64,000 bases of DNA, taken from Nostoc linckia NIES-25. Lineage in GTDB: Bacteria > Cyanobacteriota > Cyanobacteriia > Cyanobacteriales > Nostocaceae. Position 1 is the first letter of the stretch. The number at the start of each line of letters is the position of its first letter. The stretch spans positions 2,196,471-2,260,470 of the forward strand of contig NZ_AP018222.1 in the NCBI RefSeq assembly GCF_002368035.1, given 5' to 3'. Shown here one piece after another: positions 54,915 to 62,795 of this stretch. A model generated the notes under the pieces. It searched no databases and had not been told where the DNA came from. It was given only the letters and a program-made list of their open reading frames with translations. A program made the position numbers and the translations under genes.

Positions 54915-56027
54915 ATGTCTAACGTCCGACACCATGAGACATCAAACTTTGGTATTGTAGCGATCGCTGCTTCTGCTGGAGGAGTGACAGCAATTCGCAA
55001 AGTTCTCTCAGGTTTGCCTAGCGGCTTTCCTGCTCCCATCTTATGCTTACAACATTTAAGTCCCTCCGATAGTAACGTTTTAGCACAAGTATTACAGTTA
55101 CGAACCCATCTAACAGTACGCTGGGCCCATAGCAAAGAACAACTGATGGCGGGTGTGGTGTATGTATGTCCGCCAGGACATTACTTTGTAGTTCATGCTA
55201 ACGGTACAATCTCTCTAGCTCCGCAAGCAGCCATACACGGCTGGCATCATGGTGTAAATGCTTTTTTTGAGTCAGTTGCTAAAAGTTATGCAAACCGCGC
55301 CGTAGTAGTGCTGCTGACTGGCACAGGCAAAGGTGGCGCAGAGGGGGTGCAGGAAGTGTCGAATAGGGGTGGTATTGTTCTGGCTCAGGATGAAGCGAGT
55401 TCTGTCGCCTTTGGAATGCCAGAGGCGGCGATTGCAACTGGTTGCGTAGACCGAGTTTTACCGTGTGAAGAAATCGCTCCATTATTAGTGCGTTTGGTAT
55501 GTGAGGGTTGTTCTTTATCTCAAATACCGAGCAATCGCACCACACCACTGAACACAAAGCTGCAAATACCCCCCATGCTCCAAGATGCGTTGTCCGATTT
55601 ACTTGATAGAGCAATAGCGATGCACCGCACAGATATGGGCTACATTCATCTGTTTGAGCGGCGGTCGTGCACGCTCGAACTCGCAGTCCAAAAAGGCTTT
55701 GAACCAAGCTCATTCCCTTACTTTAGAACAGTTAACATTACTGATAATTCACCCTGCATGAGTGCTGTGCGTGCTGGAGAGTCCATCATCGTTGAAGATG
55801 TTGAGACCAATCCCATGTTCAATTCTTACCGAGCGATCGCATCGGCTGTGGGATATCGTGCTGTCCAATCTACACCGTTAACCAGTAGCAGTGGTAGTTT
55901 GCTTGGTGTATTGTCTACTCATTTTCGCCAACCTCGCCAATTTTTGCCGTGGGAGATGAAGCTCCTCAATATGCACGCTCGTTATGCTGGCAATCTTCTA
56001 GAATTATTTCAAACTCAAAAGGTTTGA
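54915..56027 (+). CDS. CheB-like methylesterase domain fused to GAF, catalytic Asp replaced
   Basis: The ATG at 54915 (MSNVRHHETSNFGIVAIAAS) is preferred over a TTG at 54846. Residues 10-200 match the CheB methylesterase fold: the Ser loop AIAASAGGVTAIRKVL, LCLQHLSPSDSNVLAQ with the His, and FGMPEAAIATGCVDRVLP. The acidic residue of the triad (LTGMGxDGAxG in CheB) is replaced: here LTGTGKGGAEG has Gly140 at that place. There is no receiver domain at the N-terminus. Residues 225-370 form a GAF domain (LLDRAIAMHRTDMGYIHLFE, AVGYRAVQSTPLTSSSGSLL). The protein may be a sensor or binding partner instead of an esterase. Confidence 0.78.
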   Translation: MSNVRHHETSNFGIVAIAASAGGVTAIRKVLSGLPSGFPAPILCLQHLSPSDSNVLAQVLQLRTHLTVRWAHSKEQLMAGVVYVCPPGHYFVVHANGTISLAPQAAIHGWHHGVNAFFESVAKSYANRAVVVLLTGTGKGGAEGVQEVSNRGGIVLAQDEASSVAFGMPEAAIATGCVDRVLPCEEIAPLLVRLVCEGCSLSQIPSNRTTPLNTKLQIPPMLQDALSDLLDRAIAMHRTDMGYIHLFERRSCTLELAVQKGFEPSSFPYFRTVNITDNSPCMSAVRAGESIIVEDVETNPMFNSYRAIASAVGYRAVQSTPLTSSSGSLLGVLSTHFRQPRQFLPWEMKLLNMHARYAGNLLELFQTQKV

Positions 56028-56038
56028 TATGGTATTTC

Positions 56039-56223
56039 AGATCCCTGACTTCTTGAAGGATGCAGCTGGCGAATAGAGGGTCAGACCCCTCGTTGAGCCA
56101 CAAATTGGTTTGTAGAGACGTAGCATTGCTACGTCTCTACATCGGGTGGAATGACGAAAAATCGTTCAATCAGCGGTGTCACCCCTGATTAGCCAGCTGT
56201 ATCCTTGAAGAAGTCGGGGATCT
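56039..56223. mobile_element. 185-bp miniature element with a nested palindrome, between convergent genes
   Basis: The ends are imperfect inverted repeats of about 31 bp: AGATCCCTGACTTCTTGAAG from 56039 and, inward from 56223, AGATCCCCGACTTCTTCAAG, both continuing to CAGCTGGC. Inside lies copy 4 of the GTAGAGACG palindrome (56112-56140). The element fills nearly the whole gap between the CheB-like gene (stop 56027) and the kinase stop at 56233. Confidence 0.75.
56112..56140. repeat. GTAGAGACG palindromic repeat, copy 4
   Basis: Perfect 14-1-14 palindrome, identical to copy 2 (32931-32959), located in the middle of the larger element at 56039-56223. Confidence 0.8.
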
Positions 56224-56232
56224 AGGGACTAG

Positions 56233-59200
56233 CTATATCAACGGTAACTTAACAGTAAACGTTGTACCCTGCGCGATACCAGGACTGTGAGCCGCGATTG
56301 TACCGCTGTGGAGTTCCACCAAACTACGGGCGATCGCCAGCCCTAACCCTAGTCCTTTTTTTGTACTTTGGGCTTGACGAAATGTCTCAAAGATGTGTGG
56401 TAGAAATTCGCCATCTATGCCGCAGCCTGTATCTGTGACTGTGATTTCGGCTTGGCGAGGGTGGGTTTGCAAACTAACAGTAATTTTTCCGCCATTGGGA
56501 GTAAATTTAACGGCATTGGTCAGTAAATTTAAGATGATTTGCTGCAAACGTTCGGAGTCGCCTTGTACTATTAATGGTGAAACAGCAAGCTGACAGTCTA
56601 GATGAATATTTTTGGTTTGCAAAGATTGTTGCACTGTAGCGATCGCCGATTCAATGACTCCTTGCAGTTGGACTGGCTCAAGATTTAGGCAAATTTTCCC
56701 CGCAGCGATCCGCGAGATGTCGAGTAAATCTTCAACGAGTTTCGCTTGCAAAGTAGCATTGCGCTCAATTGTCTCTAAGGCTTTGGAGAGCATAGCGGGA
56801 CTGGGCGGATTGCTTTGCAGTAACCGCGTCCAACCGAGGATGGCAACTAACGGCGTATTCAGTTCGTGAGAAACTACAGACAATACTTCATCTTTGCGGC
56901 GGTTAATTGTTCTTTCTTGGTGGAGAGTTTCTGAACGCAGGTGTGCCAATTGTAGATAGGCATTAACACGGGTGACAAGTTCGGTAGCAGAGAAGGGTTT
57001 GATTAGGTAATCGTCAGCCCCAGCAAGAAGCCCTTCAATTACGGATTCTTCTCCCGCACGGGCAGAAAGCAGAATTATGGGTACTTCTTTTGTTCGCGGA
57101 TCGGTACGCAAAGCTTTCAATAACTCAAAGCCGTCTAATCCTGGCATCATCACATCACTTAAAACCAAATCTGGCGATCGCTCATTCACCGCCGCCAGCG
57201 CCGCCGCCCCATCAGCAACGGCTTGGACTTCAACGCGATCGCTTAATATCCGCGTTAGGTAATCGCGCATATCGGCGTTGTCATCGACAATGAGAATATG
57301 GGAGGGGGAAAGGGTAAGGGGTAAAGGGGAAGGGGAAGAGAAATCCTTTTCCCCTTTTCCCTTTTCCCTTTCCCCTTCTTCTGTTATCCACCGTTCTGCT
57401 TCCTGAACATAAGGCACTGCGCTTAATGCAGTTGATTCCAGCGTGCGTGTGGCTTGGATACGTTCGCTACTCAGGTGTGCTGTGCCTAAGGGAATGGTGA
57501 CGGTAAAGCAGCTGCCTACCCTTGGCGTGCTGTTTACTTCTATGGTTCCACCATGCATTTCGATCAACTCATGCACTAAAGCTAGACCAATTCCCGAACC
57601 TTCATGAGTCCTAGCTGTGGTTTTCTTGACTTGGTAAAATCGCTTAAATAAATGGGGCAGTTCTTCTGGCTCAATCCCGGTGCCTGTATCTTCTATGTGT
57701 AGTTTTACATAACGGTCATCAGCAAGATGCAGCCTGACTTTGATTTCACCTTCTAGGGTAAACTTAAAGGCGTTGGAGAGCAGATTCAGGACAATTTTCT
57801 CCCACATTTCTCGGTCTACATAGACTGACTCAGCTAAAGGTGGGCAATCGACAATTAACTGTAGCCCAGCCCGTTCAATGGCGGAACGAAATACACTGGC
57901 TAACTGGGTGGTGTACAGTGCTAAGTCGGTTAGTTGATAAACTGCTTCCATGCGTCCGGCTTCGATGCGGGAGAAGTCGAGCAGGGTATTAACCAGTTTC
58001 AGCAAACGCAAGCTGTTGCGGTGGGCGAGTTCTAGCCGTTCTTGTTGTGCTGGAGGTAGGAGATTGACAGAATCGCTCAGGGCATCAGAAAGGGGAGCCA
58101 GTATCAACGTTAGCGGCGTGCGGAATTCGTGAGAAACGTTGCTGAAGAAGAGGGTTTTAGCGCGATCGAGTTCTGCCAGGGATTCGGCGCGTTGGCGTTC
58201 TTGTTCGCGGGCGGCTTGTTCTCGAATCAGTTGCAGTCGTTCGGCTTCAGCCTGTTTGCGCTCGTTGATGTTACGGAAAACGATCGCCACTTGTCGCTCT
58301 TGTGGATTACCGGAGGGCAACACATCGACTTCAAACCAGGTCTTGAGATAGTGCTGCCGCCTCTCAAAGTGAACCAGTGTGTTGGTGACAAGTGCCTGGT
58401 GGTAGTCCTCAAACCAAACTGACTCAACAGACGGAATGAGTTCTCTCAGGGTTTTGCCCTGAGCCTGGGGCAATCCGGTTTGAACCTCAAATGAGGGGCT
58501 GACTTCCAGGAAGCGACAATCGACGGGCCTATCGTCATCGTCATACAGCACTTCGAGCAGCGCGAAGCCATCGTTGATCGACTCAAACAGCGATCGATAT
58601 TTGGCTTCCGATTCGCGCAACGCTGCTTCGGCGCGGACGCGTTCAATGGTTGCCCAGGTACGATCGGCAATTTCTTCCGCCAGATCCATCTCAAACTCTG
58701 TCCAGCTCCTCGGTGTGGTCTGGGTAACACAGAGAATCCCGACAGGTTCTCCCTGCTTGATCGCCGGCACGTTGATAAAGGAAATAATCTGCAACTGCAA
58801 ACAGGTCTGTCTCAAGTTCTCATCCAGCAAGTTCGTCGTATGTGCATCCTCAACGATAAACGGCTGACCGGCATCGATCATGGTTTTGAAAATGGGGGAG
58901 TTTTCTAGAGGGTACGCCCCCACCACTGAAGGCAAATCTACTTGTGAGGCATCCCGCCGAATGATGGCGCTGCCGTCAATAATTTCGCAGTAGTAACATC
59001 TGTCCGCTCCAAAGAAGTTCATGGTGGTGCGCGTCACGGTTGCCTGAATTTCAACCGCATCGGAGAGCGATCGCAACGCATCCGCCAACTTCACTCGGAA
59101 CGCATCTTTCTCAGCCGCGCGGCGCAATTGGGCTTCTGCGTGTTTGCGATCGGTGATGTCGGTAAACAAAACTGCCACGCGGCGGCTACCCTCTCCACCC

Positions 59201-62028
59201 AAACGGAAAACATACAGGTCAAAAACGCGCCCTAGAGTGGCTTCACCTTCTTCAAACCGAATCGGTTCACCCGTTTCGGCAACCTGCCCATAAATTTCTG
59301 CCCACCTTGGATTAGGTGTCCCCAGCAGTTCTGTGGCTTTGCGCCCCACTGGATACTCCATACCCGTCTGCTTCACAAACGCAGGGTTGACTTCTAAAAA
59401 AAGAAAGTCGTTCCACTCGCCGTTTTCGCCAGTCATAACTTCGACGACGGCAAAAGCCTCATCCAGCGAGTTGAACAGCGATCGATATTTGGCTTCTGAT
59501 TCGCTTAAGGCGGCTTCGGTCTGCTTGCGGTCAGTAATGTCGCGCCAGAAGATCGCCACGCCGTCGTTTTGCGTGGGATAAGCCCGCATATCGAGCCACA
59601 AGGATCGACCATCGGGCCAGTGATAAGCGTGTTCCAGCGAGGCAGATGTACGTTCTCGCACCACGCGCCTGAAGATCTCGGCAACCGACGAGTCCTCGGT
59701 GCCAGGGAACGCATCCCAATGTGTGCGACCGATCAGCTCGTCGCGTGAGCGTCCATCGAGCCGCAGCGTTTCTTCGTTGACATCGAGGATCGTAAAGTCG
59801 CCTCCGAGAAGAGCGAAGCCCTCGGCCATTGAGTTGAGTACGTCACGTAGCCGTTCCTCGCTTTCACGCAAGGCAACTTCTGCCCGTTTGCGATCGGTGA
59901 TGTCTTGAAAAACGGTGGCGACTCGGCGGTTCTCCCATTCGCCGACTTTAAAGGCGTAAAAATCAAACCACCGCCCATGCGGTTCGGCGTATCGCTCGGC
60001 GCGCACCGCTTCACCAGCGAGCGCAATGCGCCCGTAGATTTCATACCAATATTCTTCGTAATTCGGGTCAATCTCGCGCATCCGTTGCCCGGAGAAATCC
60101 CGCCCAGCAAGGCGTATCGCTGCCGGATTCGCTTCGAGGTAAAGAATGTCGATCGGCTTGTCATTCTCGTCGAAAATCACCTCGGACAGCATATAGCCCT
60201 CGTCCATCGCATTAAATAGCGATCGATATTTGGCTTCAGACTCGCGTAATGCTTCCAGAGCGACCCGTTGCTCGTGAATATCGGTTGCCGCGCCGTACAT
60301 CTTGATCGTCTTGCCACTCTCATCCTTGAGCGGCGAAGCCTTGACGACAAACCAGCGATAGGCTCCATCATGGCGACGAATGCGGTGTTCTTGTAAGAGC
60401 GGTATCCCCTGTTCGACGGCTTCCCGGTAACGCCGCGCTGACCCTTGTCGATCGTCCGGGTGAATCGCATCTATCCAACCCCACCCGATCGCCTGCTCGA
60501 AGGTTTGCCCCGTGTATTCCATCCAGCGCTGGTTATACCAGTTGGTCGAGCCGCTCGGTTCGCTATCCCACAGCAGATCGGGAACGAGGTTGGCGATCGA
60601 CTGCAAGCGGGCTTGGGATTCGCGCAGGGCTACTTCGGCACGTTTTTGTTCCGTGACATCAAAGCTGACCCCATTGATAATCCAGGGTGTCTCGCGCTCC
60701 GCTTGCCCGCGCCACCGAATCCAGCGCCCTGCGTTTGCACCCGCGACGACCTCCAATTGCCCATCAAATTCTTCACCGGGTGCAATGTCCTTTGTCATAA
60801 CGGCTTCCAGGGCTGCGGCACCTTCTGGAGACAGGCGACTGGTGAAGACCGAGACGGGAAGTTTCTCGTTTGACGGGGGAACCCCCCACAAGCTGAGGAA
60901 CCCGGCATCACCCCAGCACTGGCGGCTACGGCAGTCCCACCGCCAGGTTCCCATCCGCCCGCTTTCAACCGCGAGGCGACGAAACGCTTCACTCTCACGC
61001 AACGCAAACTCAACCTGTTTGCGATCGTCTTCGGCGCGTTTGCGAGCGGTAATATCGTAAGAGACCACCAGCACAGCATAGATTTCCCCATCTTCAGCCC
61101 GGAGTGGCGTTCCCCGTGAAATATAACTGCGATTATGGGCATTGTGTTCGTGCTCGAACGGCTCACCAGTCAGCGCTATGCGGTAATTTACCTCATGATT
61201 TGCCGCTAATTCTGGCGGCAGCGCCTCGAAAATACTTTTGCCAACTAAATCTTCGCTTTTGAATCCGGCGGTATGAAGTGCTTCGCCTCCGGCAATTAGA
61301 TAGCGCAGATTGCGGTCAACAACAAATGCAGCCCCGCCTGGTAGATTCTCTATCATCGCCCAAAAGTATGCTTCTGATTCCTGCGCCAACTTTTTGGCTC
61401 GTTGACATTCCGCAGCTTCCACCTCTAGTTGGGCATTCTTCGCTAGCAATTCCTGGGTTTGTCGCTGATTCAGTAGTAATGCCGCAGCCGCCAAGTCTGC
61501 CAAACTCGTCATTACCCGCACATCTTCACTATCAAAATGCCGCTGTTCGCAGTGCAACATAATCCAGATAGTACCCAGAGCATGGTTATCTGCAATTAGC
61601 GGTAACACTAACCCTTCAACGATGGGAGTGTTTGCTGCCTGTAAATAAGTAAAATAGCGTTCTGGATAAGAATAAAGTTGCGGAGTACCCCGCTCTAGAC
61701 AGACACCACAAGGGCTAAAATTACGGGGTGTAGTACCGCCTACGTACTTTGCTAACGCTCCTGCCAAGACATTCCAGCGAAAGATTTCTTCCCCATTTGC
61801 TGTTACTTCTAGCAGACTCACTCCGACCGTTCCCGCACTGCATAATTCTAGTGCTATGTCAACTAAACTCTGAAGCATTGTTTGGGGCTGATTTACCAAA
61901 TGCCGTGCTAAAGCTTGCAATGCCTGGTTTTCTTTTAGTAAATTTGCAGCACGAGAATTGCGGCGATCCAACTCCTCAGTGATAACAATATTTTCTATTG
62001 TGATTATTTCTCCTTGAGGTCGTTGCAT
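56233..62028 (-). CDS. Very large multi-PAS/GAF hybrid sensor histidine kinase
   Basis: The 1931-residue protein has, in rough order, GAF (30-190), six PAS domains (223-965), GAF (976-1135) and PAS (1140-1265). Then come histidine kinase 1 (FFSNVSHEFRTPLTLIL near 1300, with ATPase), receiver (from about 1577; LVLSDVMMPGLDGF) and histidine kinase 2 (VVSHELNTPLVAILGW near 1718, ATPase to the end). No membrane segment is seen, so it is cytoplasmic. The middle section (about 58.4-61.2 kb) is visibly more GC-rich than its surroundings. The linker before the receiver (EREKGKGEKDFSSPSPLPL) is encoded by a GGGAAAA-type foldback. Signal and partner are unknown. Confidence 0.88.
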   Translation of the reverse strand: MQRPQGEIITIENIVITEELDRRNSRAANLLKENQALQALARHLVNQPQTMLQSLVDIALELCSAGTVGVSLLEVTANGEEIFRWNVLAGALAKYVGGTTPRNFSPCGVCLERGTPQLYSYPERYFTYLQAANTPIVEGLVLPLIADNHALGTIWIMLHCEQRHFDSEDVRVMTSLADLAAAALLLNQRQTQELLAKNAQLEVEAAECQRAKKLAQESEAYFWAMIENLPGGAAFVVDRNLRYLIAGGEALHTAGFKSEDLVGKSIFEALPPELAANHEVNYRIALTGEPFEHEHNAHNRSYISRGTPLRAEDGEIYAVLVVSYDITARKRAEDDRKQVEFALRESEAFRRLAVESGRMGTWRWDCRSRQCWGDAGFLSLWGVPPSNEKLPVSVFTSRLSPEGAAALEAVMTKDIAPGEEFDGQLEVVAGANAGRWIRWRGQAERETPWIINGVSFDVTEQKRAEVALRESQARLQSIANLVPDLLWDSEPSGSTNWYNQRWMEYTGQTFEQAIGWGWIDAIHPDDRQGSARRYREAVEQGIPLLQEHRIRRHDGAYRWFVVKASPLKDESGKTIKMYGAATDIHEQRVALEALRESEAKYRSLFNAMDEGYMLSEVIFDENDKPIDILYLEANPAAIRLAGRDFSGQRMREIDPNYEEYWYEIYGRIALAGEAVRAERYAEPHGRWFDFYAFKVGEWENRRVATVFQDITDRKRAEVALRESEERLRDVLNSMAEGFALLGGDFTILDVNEETLRLDGRSRDELIGRTHWDAFPGTEDSSVAEIFRRVVRERTSASLEHAYHWPDGRSLWLDMRAYPTQNDGVAIFWRDITDRKQTEAALSESEAKYRSLFNSLDEAFAVVEVMTGENGEWNDFLFLEVNPAFVKQTGMEYPVGRKATELLGTPNPRWAEIYGQVAETGEPIRFEEGEATLGRVFDLYVFRLGGEGSRRVAVLFTDITDRKHAEAQLRRAAEKDAFRVKLADALRSLSDAVEIQATVTRTTMNFFGADRCYYCEIIDGSAIIRRDASQVDLPSVVGAYPLENSPIFKTMIDAGQPFIVEDAHTTNLLDENLRQTCLQLQIISFINVPAIKQGEPVGILCVTQTTPRSWTEFEMDLAEEIADRTWATIERVRAEAALRESEAKYRSLFESINDGFALLEVLYDDDDRPVDCRFLEVSPSFEVQTGLPQAQGKTLRELIPSVESVWFEDYHQALVTNTLVHFERRQHYLKTWFEVDVLPSGNPQERQVAIVFRNINERKQAEAERLQLIREQAAREQERQRAESLAELDRAKTLFFSNVSHEFRTPLTLILAPLSDALSDSVNLLPPAQQERLELAHRNSLRLLKLVNTLLDFSRIEAGRMEAVYQLTDLALYTTQLASVFRSAIERAGLQLIVDCPPLAESVYVDREMWEKIVLNLLSNAFKFTLEGEIKVRLHLADDRYVKLHIEDTGTGIEPEELPHLFKRFYQVKKTTARTHEGSGIGLALVHELIEMHGGTIEVNSTPRVGSCFTVTIPLGTAHLSSERIQATRTLESTALSAVPYVQEAERWITEEGEREKGKGEKDFSSPSPLPLTLSPSHILIVDDNADMRDYLTRILSDRVEVQAVADGAAALAAVNERSPDLVLSDVMMPGLDGFELLKALRTDPRTKEVPIILLSARAGEESVIEGLLAGADDYLIKPFSATELVTRVNAYLQLAHLRSETLHQERTINRRKDEVLSVVSHELNTPLVAILGWTRLLQSNPPSPAMLSKALETIERNATLQAKLVEDLLDISRIAAGKICLNLEPVQLQGVIESAIATVQQSLQTKNIHLDCQLAVSPLIVQGDSERLQQIILNLLTNAVKFTPNGGKITVSLQTHPRQAEITVTDTGCGIDGEFLPHIFETFRQAQSTKKGLGLGLAIARSLVELHSGTIAAHSPGIAQGTTFTVKLPLI
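57298..57375. repeat. GGGAAAA-type foldback inside the large kinase gene
   Basis: A G/A-rich run and its C/T-rich complement sit in frame between the first kinase domain and the receiver. The second kinase gene has the same insertion at the same place (63852-63935). Confidence 0.75.
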
Positions 62029-62215
62029 AACGCTTATAGTCTCGGCTATTTGGTATCAAGACAATTTGAATTATTATCCTAGACCTATAGTCTAGTCATC
62101 ATTAATTTGTAGTATTTTTTGGAGTGGAGTGTTAATAATGCCTGCAATTCTAAGCCTACCAGGAGGGGGGTTAGGGGAGAGGTTCTTCCAGCATTACTGA
62201 ATTGGCGTTCTGGTA

Positions 62216-62450
62216 ATGGCTCTCAAGCAGCCTGTAGCAGCTTCCGCCTTCCCTGTAAGACTTGCCGCCTTCCCTGTAAGACTTTCCGCCTTGACGTTTG
62301 CGTGTTTCGCGCAGCCTGTAAGGCTTTTTGCCTTCCCTGTAAGACTTTCCGCCTTGACATTTGAGTGTTTCGCGCAGCCTGTAAGCCTTTTAGCCTTCCC
62401 TGTAAGACTTTTTGCCTTGACGTTTGCGTGTTTTACGTAGCCTGTAGCAA
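62216..62450. repeat. 21-bp units arranged in a 63-bp tandem array
   Basis: Units such as CCTTCCCTGTAAGACTTTCC, CCTTGACGTTTGCGTGTTTC and CGCAGCCTGTAAGGCTTTTT follow each other at 21-bp spacing, and the set of three repeats about three times. The array is open in both directions. On the minus strand it would encode an 88-residue peptide with SLTGKAK and KHANVKA heptads (62194-62460, ATG). On the plus strand it reads as FPVRLSA repeats. No ribosome site favours either, so no CDS is called. Confidence 0.7.
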
Positions 62451-62464
62451 CTTCCGCCATCACG

Positions 62465-62795
62465 TTAAGGGACTTCCAAATAAAAAAAGATACAACTTTT
62501 CTTGTGGGGTGGACATCTTGTCATTGGTGTCAACTTAAGCTCAAACGCTTATCCCACAGGCATTTTACCCCACCCCCAACCCCTCCCCTTAGCAAGGGGA
62601 GGGGAGGTTTTGCGCCAGCAAAGCCGGGGTGGGGTAACGGGGATCTTGATGGTAAATGAGTAGAACTCGCTCATCACCTTTCTATCAGGGTTTCACGTTA
62701 AGTTGACACCAATGACATCTTGTCCGCCCCTCTTTACGGGCGGGCGAGACGCCCACCCCACAAGAGTGGATAATTTATTTCTTGGAAGTCCCTAA
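62465..62795. mobile_element. MITE-like element (outer), interrupted by a second element
   Basis: The ends TTAAGGGACTTCCAAATAAA at 62465 and, inward from 62795, TTAGGGACTTCCAAGAAATA match the ends of the insertion sequence at 37355-38952. Without the nested insertion the element is about 130 bp and corresponds to the one at 135-264 in opposite orientation. Its right end overlaps the last seven codons of the downstream kinase gene. Confidence 0.8.
62523..62713. mobile_element. Nested 191-bp miniature element with 16-bp TIRs and 11-bp target duplication
   Basis: Perfect 16-bp inverted ends ATTGGTGTCAACTTAA (62523-62538 and complement at 62698-62713) are flanked by direct repeats GACATCTTGTC (62512-62522 and 62714-62724). 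The uninterrupted site exists at 178-188 in the sister element, which proves the insertion. An 11-bp duplication and these ends fit an IS4-type source (inference). It contains a G-run/C-run foldback and no gene. Confidence 0.9.

Noticed and set aside
60445..61060. Long plus-strand frames (142 and 182 residues) opposite the large kinase
   Set aside because: They arise from the GC-rich PAS region on the other strand; the minus-strand frame has clear PAS domains throughout.
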